Source: JBLXBZ01 sp048265185 (GTDB taxonomy: Bacteria; Pseudomonadota; Alphaproteobacteria; Rhizobiales; Stappiaceae). From it: a stretch of DNA of 64,000 nucleotides. Shown one piece after another: positions 25,711 through 34,795 of this stretch. A program made the translations under genes and the position numbers. Position 1 is the first letter of the stretch. Every line of letters starts with the position of its first letter. The notes beneath the pieces are model-generated. The model saw only the letters and a program-made list of their open reading frames with translations. It was not told where the DNA came from and searched no databases. The stretch spans positions 186,001-250,000 of the forward strand of contig JBLXBZ010000003.1 of assembly GCA_048265185.1 (NCBI GenBank), read 5' to 3'.

Positions 25711-26673
25711 ATGAAAGAAGTTGAAGTGTTGATGCCGCGTCCAATGATGCCCTTGATCATGGAGGAGCTAGACAAGCGGTTCACCGTGCGCCGGCTTTGG
25801 GAGGCGGAGGATGCGGAGGCGTTTTTGCAAGAGGTCGCGCCGCATGTGCGCGCCATCGCCACCGGCGCGCATTACGCCGTTGATGAAAAATTCATCGACC
25901 GGTTTCCCAAGCTTGAGATCATCGCCAACTTTGGCGTGGGGTATGACACCGTTGACGCGTCTTATTGCGGGAGGAAGGGCGTTGTCGTGACCAACACCCC
26001 TGACGTCTTGACTGAGGAAGTGGCGGACACGGCCCTTGGTCTGTTGCTGATGACGGTGCGCGAACTGTCCAAGGCGGAGCGCTGGGTGCGGGATGGAAAT
26101 TGGGCGGGCAAAGGACCGTTTCCCCTGACGAAATCCACGTTGCGCGAGCGCAGTCTCGGGATTTTGGGTCTTGGGCGCATTGGTCGCGCCATCGCCCGCC
26201 GGGCGGAAGCTTTCGACATGCAGGTGCATTATCATGGCCGTAATCAGCAAGCGGGCGTGGATTATACTTACCATCCGACATTGGCCGGCATGGCGGAGGC
26301 GGTGGACACCTTGATGGTGGTGGCGCCGGGCGGCGAGAGCACGTTCCATCTGGTTGGCGAGCGGGTGTTTGACGCCCTTGGCCCGAAAGGCGTTTTGATT
26401 AATGTGGGCCGGGGGTCCGTGGTGGATGAAAAGGCTCTGATTCAAGCGCTCGCTCAAGGGACGATTGAGGCGGCGGGCCTTGACGTGTTTGAAAATGAGC
26501 CGCATGTGCCGCAGGAATTGCTCGACCTGCCAAATGTGGTGGTTCTGCCTCATGTGGGGTCCGCTTCTCAGCATACCCGCGACGGCATGGGCCGGCTCGT
26601 GGTGGATAATCTGAGCGGCTGGTTTGAAACTGGCAGGGTTTTGACGCCTGTTTCTGAAACTCCGGTGGGTTAA
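25711..26673 (+). CDS. D-2-hydroxyacid dehydrogenase (glyoxylate/hydroxypyruvate reductase type)
   Basis: The 320-residue NAD(P)-dependent enzyme reduces 2-oxoacids. The nucleotide-binding glycines are in GILGLGRIGRAIARR. The catalytic triad is visible as Arg in NVGRGSVVDE, Glu in FENEPHVP and His in VVLPHVGSASQHT. Overall it resembles GhrB and gluconate-linked reductases. I chose ATG 25711; a TTG directly before gives only one more residue. It is downstream of a LacI regulator, which suggests catabolism of a sugar acid. Confidence 0.9.
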   Translation: MKEVEVLMPRPMMPLIMEELDKRFTVRRLWEAEDAEAFLQEVAPHVRAIATGAHYAVDEKFIDRFPKLEIIANFGVGYDTVDASYCGRKGVVVTNTPDVLTEEVADTALGLLLMTVRELSKAERWVRDGNWAGKGPFPLTKSTLRERSLGILGLGRIGRAIARRAEAFDMQVHYHGRNQQAGVDYTYHPTLAGMAEAVDTLMVVAPGGESTFHLVGERVFDALGPKGVLINVGRGSVVDEKALIQALAQGTIEAAGLDVFENEPHVPQELLDLPNVVVLPHVGSASQHTRDGMGRLVVDNLSGWFETGRVLTPVSETPVG

Positions 26674-26727
26674 ACGCCGGAGGGCTAATTATTGGACGGT
26701 TAGTATAAGGCGTTTCTTCGCCGTTTC

Positions 26728-26755
26728 GGAGCGCCGGCCGATAGGCCGGCGCTCC
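26728..26755. terminator. Bidirectional terminator between convergent genes
   Basis: A perfect 12-base stem, GGAGCGCCGGCC and its complement, closes around GATA. It lies between the hydroxyacid dehydrogenase (plus) and the aminotransferase (minus). No long U-run follows on either side. Confidence 0.7.
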
Positions 26756-26808
26756 GTGTAGTGATTGGCGTCCTGAAACCCTGGAAGAGCGGGAGAATTA
26801 TTCTGGAA

Positions 26809-27990
26809 TTATTCCGGCTTATTTTCTTCGAGAAATGTGGCCATGCGCTCAAGGGCTCGTTTGATGTTCTTGGTCGAATTGGCGTAGGACAGGCGGATGA
26901 AGCCCTCTCCCAAAATACCAAAATCCGGTCCGCCGATCACCGCGACGCCGGCGCGCTCTAGCAGAGCGCTCGCCAACGGCTTGGCTTTCCATCCTGTGGC
27001 GGAGATATTTGGGAAAGCGTAAAAGGCGCCCTTTGGCGTTCTGGCGCTGACGCCGGGCAGGTTATTGAGCCCTTCCACAACCACCCGGCGCCTGTTGTCG
27101 AACTCTTCGACCATGGCGTGAACGGCGTCCTGCGGCCCGGTGAGCGCGGCGAGGCCGGCGAATTGCGCTGGCGCGTTAACGCAGGACCAAGCGTTGACGG
27201 CGAGTTTGCGCATCTTGTCGATCAATGCGTCTGGCCAAATAGAATACCCCATACGCCATCCCGTCATGGCGTAGGTTTTTGACCAGCCATCCAGAAGAAT
27301 GAGGCGATCGCGCAAGCTCTCAAATTCCATCAAGGAGACATGTCGCTCCCCGTCATAGGTCATTTGTCCATAAATCTCGTCGGACATGATCGCCACATGA
27401 GGGTGCGCTTCGAGGCCTTTCACCAGCTTTTCGATCTCCGAGCGCGGGGTGACGCCGCCGGTGGGATTGGCCGGGGAGTTCAGGATCAAAAGCTTGGTTT
27501 TGGGCGTGATCAGCGACAGGGTCTCCTCGGCGGAAAAAGCGAACTCGTTTTCTTCGCGGATCGGCACGGGGATGGGCGTGGCCCCGGTGAATTCGATCAT
27601 GGAGCGGTAAATGGGAAATCCGGGGTCCGGATAGAGAATTTCCGATCCCGCTTCGCCGAACATCAGGATTGCGGAGAACATGGTCACCTTTCCCCCGGGA
27701 ACGATCGCCACATTGGCGGGAGAAACGGAGGCTCCTGTGCGTTTCATCACGTCATCGGCGACGGCTTCGCGCAGGGGGGTGATTCCGGTGGCTTCGGTGT
27801 AGCCATGGTGGCCGTCGCGCAGGGCTTTGACGGCGGCTTCGACAATGTGTTCCGGCGTTTTGAAGTCCGGCTGCCCTATGCCCAGATTGATGATGTCCTT
27901 GCCTTGAGCTGACAACGCCTGCGCGCGGGCCAGAACGGCAAAAGCGTTTTCTTCTCCGATCCGGTCGAAGCCGGCGATTGTCTTGAGCAT
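26809..27990 (-). CDS. Class I/II PLP aminotransferase (aspartate-type)
   Basis: The 393-residue fold-type I aminotransferase carries the PLP lysine in LDGWSKTYAMTGWRMGY. It also has LNSPANPTGG, MSDEIYGQ and a C-terminal Arg in GEGFIRLSYA that binds the substrate carboxylate. Start ATG 27990 (MLKTIAGFDRIGEENAF) is preferred over GTG 28008 since CAGGAC sits nine bases upstream. Relatives include aspartate and alanine-type enzymes; the amino donor is not decidable from sequence. It diverges from the AbgB-like gene. Confidence 0.9.
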   Translation of the reverse strand: MLKTIAGFDRIGEENAFAVLARAQALSAQGKDIINLGIGQPDFKTPEHIVEAAVKALRDGHHGYTEATGITPLREAVADDVMKRTGASVSPANVAIVPGGKVTMFSAILMFGEAGSEILYPDPGFPIYRSMIEFTGATPIPVPIREENEFAFSAEETLSLITPKTKLLILNSPANPTGGVTPRSEIEKLVKGLEAHPHVAIMSDEIYGQMTYDGERHVSLMEFESLRDRLILLDGWSKTYAMTGWRMGYSIWPDALIDKMRKLAVNAWSCVNAPAQFAGLAALTGPQDAVHAMVEEFDNRRRVVVEGLNNLPGVSARTPKGAFYAFPNISATGWKAKPLASALLERAGVAVIGGPDFGILGEGFIRLSYANSTKNIKRALERMATFLEENKPE

Positions 27991-28176
27991 GAAAATGTCC
28001 TGATTCACGTTTCTTCTATGAGGTTAAGGGCTTTATCTATCATGCCGAGCCAGCGCGCCCAAGGGGGGCGTGAAATCGGAGGTCTTTATAACCGCATGTT
28101 ATTTTTATATATCTGCGGACCGGGCTACAAATCTTGGGAGATTGCATTGTTCACGTGAAACGCCTTGGGAGTTGAC

Positions 28177-29592
28177 ATGCGTAATTTGAAAGAATTGACG
28201 GATTTGGTGGAAGCGCGTCAGGACGCGTTTTTTGATCTGGCGGACCGCATCTGGGACGTGCCGGAAATTCGCTTCACGGAAAAAAATGCGGCGAAAGAGC
28301 ATCTGGCGATGCTTGAATCCTTGGGCTTTCGGATTACGCGCGACGTGGCCGACATTCCAACCGCTTTCATCGGCGAAGCCGGGTCGGGCGGCCCTGTCAT
28401 TGCGATCATGGGTGAGTTCGACGCGCTTGCGGGGCTGAGCCAAGAAGCGGGCGTCGCCGAGCAAAAGCCTGTTGAGAAGGGCGGCAATGGTCATGGGTGC
28501 GGTCATAATCTTCTCGGTTCCGCCGCGCTTCTCGCCGCCGCCTCGGTGAAGGACTATCTGGAGAAAAACAATCTTCCCGGCACGATTCGTTACTATGGCT
28601 GCCCGGCGGAAGAAGGCGGTTCGGGCAAAACCTATATGGTGCGCGCCGGCGCTTTTGATGACGTCGACGCTGCCTTTTGCTGGCATCCGGGCAGCTTCAA
28701 CCGGGTGATGCGCTCGCGTTCGCTTGCGAATATTCAGGCTTTCTTCCGCTTTAAGGGCAAGGCCTCGCACGCCGCCTCCTCGCCGCATCTGGGGCGAAGC
28801 GCGTTGGACGCGGTGGAGCTAATGAGCGTCGGCGTGCAATATATGCGCGAGCATATGTCTTCCGACGCCCGGGTCCATCACGCCATCATCAACACTGGCG
28901 GAATTTCTCCGAATGTGGTTCAGCCCGAGGCGGAAGTTCTCTGGCTTGTGCGCTCGCCTGACATGGAGGAGCTGGCGGAGCTGTTTGAGCGGGTCAAGCG
29001 GGTGGCCGAAGGGGCGGCCTTGATGACGGACACCACCTTTGAGATGGAGATCGACCGGGCGTGTTCGAGCACCTTGCCGAACGCGGCTCTAGAAGAGGCG
29101 ATGGAGAAGAACCTCATGGCGCTTGGCGCGCCGGATTTTGATGAGGAGGATCTGGCCTTCGCCGCTAAAATTCAGTCCACACTGACGCCGGGGGATATCT
29201 CCTTCGCCTATCAGCGCTATTCCGCCTCACGCAAGGATAACGCTGCGCCGTTGCATCTGGGAGTTCTTCCCCGTCCGGAGGAAGAAGAGATCATGCATGG
29301 CTCCACGGACGTGGGCGACGTCTCGCAGGTGGTCCCCGTGGCGCAAAGTTGGATTTGCTCCCACGCCATCGGTTCGCCGCTCCACACTTGGCAGATCGTT
29401 GCGCAAGGCAAGTCGCCCCTCGCTCACAAGGGTATGGCGCATGCGGCGAAACTTCTCGCCGCCACGGCGATTGACACGCTTGAAGACACAGCTCTCCTAG
29501 AGAAGGCTAAAGCCGAGCTGAAAGAGGTGCGCGACGGCAAACCTTACCGTTGCCCAATTCCTGATGACGTGATTCCACCCTGTAATCGCTGA
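28177..29592 (+). CDS. AbgB-like M20 amidohydrolase
   Basis: The 471-residue metallo-amidohydrolase resembles AbgB, a subunit of p-aminobenzoyl-glutamate hydrolase. M20 metal ligands appear as GHGCGHNLLG, PAEEGGSGK and FCWHPGSFN, and the dimerisation domain starts near RSLANIQAFFRFKGKASHAA. ATG 28177 lies behind GGGAG; an in-frame TTG at 28165 is weaker. The partner AbgA is not adjacent, so the substrate is uncertain: it may be another N-acyl amino acid or dipeptide. Confidence 0.87.
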   Translation: MRNLKELTDLVEARQDAFFDLADRIWDVPEIRFTEKNAAKEHLAMLESLGFRITRDVADIPTAFIGEAGSGGPVIAIMGEFDALAGLSQEAGVAEQKPVEKGGNGHGCGHNLLGSAALLAAASVKDYLEKNNLPGTIRYYGCPAEEGGSGKTYMVRAGAFDDVDAAFCWHPGSFNRVMRSRSLANIQAFFRFKGKASHAASSPHLGRSALDAVELMSVGVQYMREHMSSDARVHHAIINTGGISPNVVQPEAEVLWLVRSPDMEELAELFERVKRVAEGAALMTDTTFEMEIDRACSSTLPNAALEEAMEKNLMALGAPDFDEEDLAFAAKIQSTLTPGDISFAYQRYSASRKDNAAPLHLGVLPRPEEEEIMHGSTDVGDVSQVVPVAQSWICSHAIGSPLHTWQIVAQGKSPLAHKGMAHAAKLLAATAIDTLEDTALLEKAKAELKEVRDGKPYRCPIPDDVIPPCNR

Positions 29593-29717
29593 TATTTGAA
29601 TGGATCGCGGGCGGGTGGAATGCAGATGCGTTTTGTCTGTCCGCGATAAACATGGTATTGCGCGGATCAACAATGGCCCGCGATAATCGCGCGGGCGCGG
29701 ATCTCCTGGAGAACCTG

Positions 29718-30773
29718 ATGACTGCGACCGCTGAAATGAAAATCCCCGTCACCGTTCTCACCGGCTATCTCGGCGCCGGTAAAACCACGCTTCTCAATCG
29801 AATTTTGACTGAAAGTCACGGGGTTCGTTACGCCGTGATCGTCAATGAATTTGGAGAAGTGGGCATAGATAACGATCTTCTCGTCGAATCGGACGAGGAA
29901 ATTTTCGAAATGAATAATGGGTGCATCTGTTGCACGGTGCGCGGCGATTTGATCCGTACCGTTGAGAACCTGATGAAACGGCGCGGCAGTTTCGACGCCA
30001 TTGTGGTGGAAACCACGGGGGTTGCCGACCCGGCGCCGGTGGCGCAAACGTTCTTTATGGACGAGGATGTGCGCGCCAAGGCGGCGCTGGACGCGGTTGT
30101 CGCGGTTGTCGACTGCCGTCATGTATTGCAGCGTCTGGCTGACACCACGGAAGCGCAGGACCAGATCGCCTTCGCCGACGTGATTTTGCTGAACAAGGTT
30201 GATTTGGTGACGGCGGATGAGCTGAAGGCCGTCGAAAAACGCATTCAGGCCATCAACCCCTATGCGGTCTTGCATAGAAGCGAGCGCTGCGCAGTTGATA
30301 TTGAACACGTGTTGAATCGGGGCGCTTTTGATCTGGAGCGGGTGCTGTCCCTCGATCCGCATTTTCTGGAAGAGAGCGAACACGCTCATGATTGCGGCCC
30401 AGATTGCGATCATGATCACCACCACCATGAGCACGACCATCATCACGATGATCATAACGGTCATGGTCAGGACGCGCTCCATTCCATGCGAAGCATATCT
30501 CTGACGGCGGAGGAGATGAACCCACAGCTGTTTTTTCAGTGGATTGGCAATGTCACGCAGGTGCAAGGGGCGAATATTTTGCGCTTGAAAGGCATTATCG
30601 CCTTCAAGGACGATCCGCAGCGCTATGTGGTGCAAGGGGTGCATATGATCGTTGAAGGCGATCACCAACGGGATTGGGGCGCGGATGAAGCGCGCGTTAG
30701 CCGGTTGGTCTTCATTGGCCGCGATCTTGATGAGGAAGCTTTGAAAACCGGCTTTGACGCCTGCAAGGCTTGA
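29718..30773 (+). CDS. COG0523 (CobW/ZNG) GTPase, His-rich
   Basis: COG0523 proteins are GTP-driven metal chaperones for zinc, cobalt or enzyme activation. This 351-residue protein has Walker A GYLGAGKTT (16-24), the metal-binding CICC motif at residues 69-72, ETTGVADP, and NKVD for guanine recognition. A run of His/Asp at about residues 221-249 precedes the C-terminal CobW domain. I chose ATG 29718 (MTATAEMKIP); an upstream ATG at 29652 gives an unrelated 22-residue lead. A WD40 gene follows after 11 bases. Confidence 0.93.
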   Translation: MTATAEMKIPVTVLTGYLGAGKTTLLNRILTESHGVRYAVIVNEFGEVGIDNDLLVESDEEIFEMNNGCICCTVRGDLIRTVENLMKRRGSFDAIVVETTGVADPAPVAQTFFMDEDVRAKAALDAVVAVVDCRHVLQRLADTTEAQDQIAFADVILLNKVDLVTADELKAVEKRIQAINPYAVLHRSERCAVDIEHVLNRGAFDLERVLSLDPHFLEESEHAHDCGPDCDHDHHHHEHDHHHDDHNGHGQDALHSMRSISLTAEEMNPQLFFQWIGNVTQVQGANILRLKGIIAFKDDPQRYVVQGVHMIVEGDHQRDWGADEARVSRLVFIGRDLDEEALKTGFDACKA

Positions 30774-30784
30774 GGAAACCGTCG

Positions 30785-31762
30785 ATGTCCACTCTTGCTC
30801 CTTTTTCGTTTGAACATTTTGTCGTCGCCTGTGTGTTTCTTGGAGATACGGCGGCTTTCGCTCTTGGGGATGGGAACGTGCGGTTTTGCGGCGCTTCCTC
30901 TCATGTGACCCGGGCCCATGAAGGCGGTTTGTTGGCGGCGGTTATGGCTCAGGATGGCCAGAGTCTGATTTCCGGCGGCGATGATGGGCGGGTGGTTCAG
31001 ACGACGGCGGATGGCCAGACGCGAGAGCTCGCCTCTCGTCCGCGTAAATGGATCGACATTCTCGCGTCGGGGCCTCAAGGCGCCGTTGCTTTCGCCTCTG
31101 GCCGCACCGCGTGGGTGCGCCTCAAAGACGGGACGGAGAAAGAATTCGCCCATGCGCGGGCGATTGGCGGCTTGGCTTTCGCGCCGAAAGGTCTGCGCTT
31201 GGCTTGCGCTCGTTATGACGGCGTCGATCTTTACTGGATCAATACGGCGACGGCGCCATCCTCCTTGTCGTGGAAGGGCGCACATAGCGAGGTGATTTTT
31301 TCTCCAGATGGAAAATATGTGGTCACAAGCATGCCGGAGAACGCTTTGCATGGCTGGCGTTTGGCTGACAGTCAGGACATGCGCATGACAGGATATCCGG
31401 GGAAGGTCAAATCAGTGAGTTGGTCCGCGAAAGGGCGCTATCTGGCGACTTCCGGCGCGAGCGCGGCGATCCTTTGGCCTTTTTTTGGAAAAACCGGCCC
31501 CATGGGTCAGCAACCTTTGCAGCTTGGCGTGCGTGAAGACGCCATGGTGTGTCAGGTCGCTTGCCATCCGGCAGAGGATATGGTGGCCATTGGCTACCGC
31601 GATGGCATGATCATGGCCGCGCGCATGAGCGATGGCGCTGAAGTTCTTCTGCGCCGGCCGGGAGAGGCGCCTGTCTCGGCTTTATGCTGGGACGCGAGCG
31701 GGTTGCGACTGGCTTTTGGCTGTGAAAATGGCGAAGCGGGCATTGTGACGGTGTCCGCTTGA
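30785..31762 (+). CDS. WD40-repeat protein linked to CobW
   Basis: A beta-propeller of 325 residues with no signal peptide. Repeats show the GH-to-WD spacing in divergent form, for example GGDDGRVVQTTADGQ, FSPDGKYVVTSMPENALHGW and ASGLRLAFGCENGEAG. It starts at ATG 30785 behind GAGGAAACC, 11 bases after the COG0523 gene, so the two are one transcript. This pair occurs in other alphaproteobacteria and is sometimes in Zur-regulated sets. Its biochemical role is unknown; a scaffold for handing metal to a client is inference. Confidence 0.87.
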   Translation: MSTLAPFSFEHFVVACVFLGDTAAFALGDGNVRFCGASSHVTRAHEGGLLAAVMAQDGQSLISGGDDGRVVQTTADGQTRELASRPRKWIDILASGPQGAVAFASGRTAWVRLKDGTEKEFAHARAIGGLAFAPKGLRLACARYDGVDLYWINTATAPSSLSWKGAHSEVIFSPDGKYVVTSMPENALHGWRLADSQDMRMTGYPGKVKSVSWSAKGRYLATSGASAAILWPFFGKTGPMGQQPLQLGVREDAMVCQVACHPAEDMVAIGYRDGMIMAARMSDGAEVLLRRPGEAPVSALCWDASGLRLAFGCENGEAGIVTVSA

Positions 31763-31806
31763 GGTATGGCGTCGACGTCGGAGCGAGGTAAAGGAGCGGG
31801 GCGGAT

Positions 31807-32304
31807 ATGTTCGGACGAACGTTGGTTCTGGCGAGCGGGCTCATATCAGCAACGGTAAGCTCGCAATTGCCGGAGTTTTCCCAGCAGTACCGTCAGCGCC
31901 TTGGTGGGGCGATCGACGCCTTGAGTGAGGTGGTGGAGGGGTTCCGCTCGGACGCCGCCCAATATGGTTTGAGCCCGGAAGAGGCGATTTCCCGGCTTGA
32001 AAACGCGGATGAGGTCATGGCCCGGCGTCAGGGGCTGCGCATGGAGACGGCCATCGAGCGATTGGAGCGTCTAACCCGCCAAAGGCGGGCTTTCGAGGAT
32101 GCAGGGTCTTTCGCGCGTCTGGCTGTTCTGGCGGCCGATTTCGATCCGCAACTGGCGAAGGCTACATATGAAACCTTCGAGCCTGCGGTTCCGGTCACCA
32201 GCGAAGGGGCGCTGGCGGCGGGGCTTGGCGGTTTATTGGGCGTGTTTGGCGCTGGCGGCCTTCGGGGCCTTGGCCGGCGTGTGGCCGGCAAAAAGCGGGC
32301 GTGA
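31807..32304 (+). CDS. DUF2937 family protein
   Basis: This 165-residue protein of unknown function starts with a hydrophobic segment (MFGRTLVLASGLISATVSSQ). It then has a helical, coiled-coil-like middle rich in Glu, Arg and Leu (about 20-110), and ends with a Gly/Ala-rich membrane-like stretch (about 135-155). The family is found near envelope genes in proteobacteria. It is 44 bases after the WD40 gene and could share that transcript. Confidence 0.82.
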   Translation: MFGRTLVLASGLISATVSSQLPEFSQQYRQRLGGAIDALSEVVEGFRSDAAQYGLSPEEAISRLENADEVMARRQGLRMETAIERLERLTRQRRAFEDAGSFARLAVLAADFDPQLAKATYETFEPAVPVTSEGALAAGLGGLLGVFGAGGLRGLGRRVAGKKRA

Positions 32305-32331
32305 GAATCCTGCTGCAAGGAGCGCGTTGAA

Positions 32332-33240
32332 ATGGACACGTTGACGAGAATGCGCTGCTTTGTTCAGGTCGTTGATCAGGGCGGTTTTTCCGCCGCGGCG
32401 CGGGAAATGGGGCGCTCCAAAGCGCTGGTCTCCAAATATGTGGGCGAGTTGGAGGCGGAGCTTGGGGCGCGGCTTTTGAATCGCACCACCCGCCAGATTT
32501 CCACCACCGAAACCGGACGTCATTTTTATGAAGAGGCCGTCGGCATTCTTCAACGTGTCGATGAGCTTGCCGATACGATTCAAAACGCCCATGCGCAGGC
32601 GCGAGGCTTGCTTCGCGTGAGCGCGCCGCGCTCCATGGGCGACGGGCTGTTTAATCAGGCGGTGATGGAGTTTTTGCGGCGAGAGCCGGATATCTCGATT
32701 GATCTGAGACTGGAGGACCGCTTTGTCGATCTCGTCGAGGAGGGGTTCGACGTGGCGTTGCGGGTCAGCGAGCTGCCTGATTCCGCTCTGATCGCCCGCA
32801 AATTGACGCCGTTCAAGACGGTGGTTTGCGCGACGCCTGCGTTGGTTGCGCAATACGGGCGCCCCGAACATCCGCAAAGCCTAGCGAAACTTCCATGCAT
32901 CGTCGACACCAACTACAGATTTCGGTCAAATTGGGGGTTTTCCGTCGACGGCGCGAAAGTCAGCGTGCCCGTGAAAGGAAGAGTTTTGGTCAATAGCGCT
33001 CAAGCCGCTCGTGAAGCTGTTCTTTGCGACTTGGGCTTTTTGCGCACGCCGGAGTTATTTGTGCACGGGGACATCGCAGAAGGCCGCCTTATCAAGGTTC
33101 TGGATGAATTTCATTCCAGCGGACAGGGGGTTTATGTGGTTTATCCTCACCGGGATCATTTGCCGGGAAAGGTTCGCGTTTTCGTGGATTTTCTGGTTGG
33201 TTGGTTTGCCGAGCTGCGCCGCAAGGGCGAGATTTGTTGA
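32332..33240 (+). CDS. LysR family transcriptional regulator
   Basis: The 302-residue regulator has the N-terminal LysR winged HTH (DQGGFSAAAREMGRSKALVS) and a periplasmic-binding-like effector domain from about residue 90. CAAGGAG is the ribosome site. It is oriented toward the leucine-type dehydrogenase gene on the other strand. LysR regulators usually act on a divergent neighbour, but here the two genes converge, so its target is unclear. Confidence 0.88.
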   Translation: MDTLTRMRCFVQVVDQGGFSAAAREMGRSKALVSKYVGELEAELGARLLNRTTRQISTTETGRHFYEEAVGILQRVDELADTIQNAHAQARGLLRVSAPRSMGDGLFNQAVMEFLRREPDISIDLRLEDRFVDLVEEGFDVALRVSELPDSALIARKLTPFKTVVCATPALVAQYGRPEHPQSLAKLPCIVDTNYRFRSNWGFSVDGAKVSVPVKGRVLVNSAQAAREAVLCDLGFLRTPELFVHGDIAEGRLIKVLDEFHSSGQGVYVVYPHRDHLPGKVRVFVDFLVGWFAELRRKGEIC

Positions 33241-33286
33241 AGCCGCACCTTCCATTCGCTTGATGAGTTCGCCTGCGAAGCCGCGC

Positions 33287-34369
33287 TTACGCAGGCCCGC
33301 CGGTGGATAGTCTTTCTCGCGCGATTTGATCGGCGACGGCGTTGGTTGGAGCATTATCCGCTTTCGCGCGTTTGAAAATTTGCGTCAGCGTGTCAAAAAT
33401 TTCTTCAATATGCTGTTTAACCAAACCGTCACCGCCGCCGGGGGTCGCGAGGGCGATTGAAATGACGCCCCCGGCGTTGATCGCGTAGTCAGGAGCGTAG
33501 AGAATCCCACGTGCGGCCAACATGGCGCCGTGCCGATCGCTCTCGAGCTGATTATTGGCGGCGCCGGCGATGACTTTGGCCTCGATTTCCGGGATTGTTT
33601 TATCGTTCAGCCCCGCGCCGAGCGCGCAAGGGGCGAAAATATCCACTTTCGCCGCATGGGCGGCTTCCGGCTCCAGGGCGCTGGCGCTAAATTCGGATAT
33701 GGCGGCCTCAACCGATGGGCGGTGGATGTCGGCGACGATCAATTTCGCTCCCGCCTCATGTAATTGGCGTGCGACGCTCATGCCCACATGGCCCAACCCC
33801 TGAACGCAAACGGTTTTCCCCGTAAGGTCGCGGCTTCCGAATTGATGGGCGCAAGCCGCTTGAACGCCGATGAAAACCCCAAGAGCGGTATAGGGCGATG
33901 GATCTCCAAGCCCGGAGGCCGTCGTTCCGCGGACGTGCGGGGTTTGCGCGGCGATGAGCTCCATATCGTCGGCGCTGACGCCAACGTCTTCGGCGGTGAT
34001 GTAGCGCCCGCCAAGATAGTCCACCTGCCGCCCGAACGCTTGCAGCAATTCGGGAGATTTGTCTTGCCGGGCGTCGCCGATGATCACCGCTTTGCCGCCG
34101 CCCAGAGGAAGCTGGGCGAGGGCGTTTTTATAGCTCATGCCGCGTGATAGCCGCAGGGCGTCCGTCAAGGCGTCGCCGCTGGTGGCGTAGGCCCACATGC
34201 GGCAGCCTCCGAGCGCCGGCCCCAGCCGGGTGCTGTGAACGGCGATGATGGTCTTGAGGCCGCTGTGCAGGTCGCGTCCGAAGACCACTTGCTCATGGCC
34301 TTTGAATTCTGGATGTTCGAACAGGGATTGCTCTGATGGGCGGTGTGTTTCAAAGGGCGATGCACTCAT
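33287..34369 (-). CDS. Leucine/valine/phenylalanine dehydrogenase
   Basis: The NAD-linked oxidative deaminase of branched-chain or aromatic amino acids is 360 residues. Glu/Leu/Phe/Val dehydrogenase marks are LGGCRMW and LPLGGGKAVI, with the catalytic Lys in the second, and the Rossmann GLGHVGMSVARQL. I chose ATG 34369 because GGAGAG lies upstream; the ATG at 34381 is less supported. The family is commoner in Gram-positives but also found in alphaproteobacteria. Substrate preference cannot be read from sequence alone. Confidence 0.88.
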   Translation of the reverse strand: MSASPFETHRPSEQSLFEHPEFKGHEQVVFGRDLHSGLKTIIAVHSTRLGPALGGCRMWAYATSGDALTDALRLSRGMSYKNALAQLPLGGGKAVIIGDARQDKSPELLQAFGRQVDYLGGRYITAEDVGVSADDMELIAAQTPHVRGTTASGLGDPSPYTALGVFIGVQAACAHQFGSRDLTGKTVCVQGLGHVGMSVARQLHEAGAKLIVADIHRPSVEAAISEFSASALEPEAAHAAKVDIFAPCALGAGLNDKTIPEIEAKVIAGAANNQLESDRHGAMLAARGILYAPDYAINAGGVISIALATPGGGDGLVKQHIEEIFDTLTQIFKRAKADNAPTNAVADQIARERLSTGGPA

Positions 34370-34795
34370 AAAACTCTCCACGACAGGTAATGCAGCGCCT
34401 CAAAGGTATGATGGGCGTTCTTTTGCAGTATATGTTCCGGTATGGATAAAATCAGTTCGCAACTATCTCAATTTTTACTCTTTCATGTAATTTATTTTCG
34501 ATATTTTTATTTAAAAGGAAAATATTATTAGCTTTAAAGGCGTTGGAATGGAGGAGAGGCTTGTGGGTAAACGGGAGAAAAAACCGTGGGGCTTCTAATT
34601 TCACCAATTGCCTTGCAATTGCCGCGAACTGCGGGCAGACATCATTGATGTAATAGAATAACATTCGGGGAGAGGTGAGAAAACTTGACCAGAATTTACG
34701 CTGTGCGTTCTACGTTGCCCGGAACCGCGAATCACGCTCAACCTTTGTGGTTGCTTTCGTGGCGTGGTGTTTTGGAGGGAGGCGAAGACGAATAG
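34370..34795. other. Divergent spacer between leucine-type dehydrogenase and zevA-like gene
   Basis: This 426-base region contains no coding frame I believe. Bases 34440-34530 are very AT-rich, unlike the genes around. The Zur box candidate lies at 34648-34665. Confidence 0.55.
34648..34665. promoter_or_regulatory. Candidate Zur box before the DUF1007/NicO pair
   Basis: ATGTAATAGAATAACATT agrees with the alphaproteobacterial Zur palindrome (ATGTTATA-N-TATAACAT type) at nearly every position: the left half differs by one base. It lies 131 bases upstream of the DUF1007 gene. Zur represses zinc uptake genes when zinc is plentiful. Assignment is by pattern; binding was not tested. Confidence 0.55.

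Noticed and set aside
25768..26574. A 268-residue frame antisense to the hydroxyacid dehydrogenase
   Set aside because: The plus strand has intact cofactor and catalytic motifs; the antisense frame has none.
28090..28125. AT-rich TATAACCGCATGTTAT segment as a second Zur box
   Set aside because: Only one half site fits; the right half does not mirror it.
30400..30470. Repeated CAT/CAC triplets, possible simple repeat or array
   Set aside because: They encode the His-rich metal-binding run of the COG0523 protein. The similar run at 36030-36095 encodes the NicO loop.
29667..30668. A 333-residue frame antisense to the COG0523 gene
   Set aside because: It is His/Met-rich only because it mirrors GTPase codons, and the opposite strand has complete family motifs.
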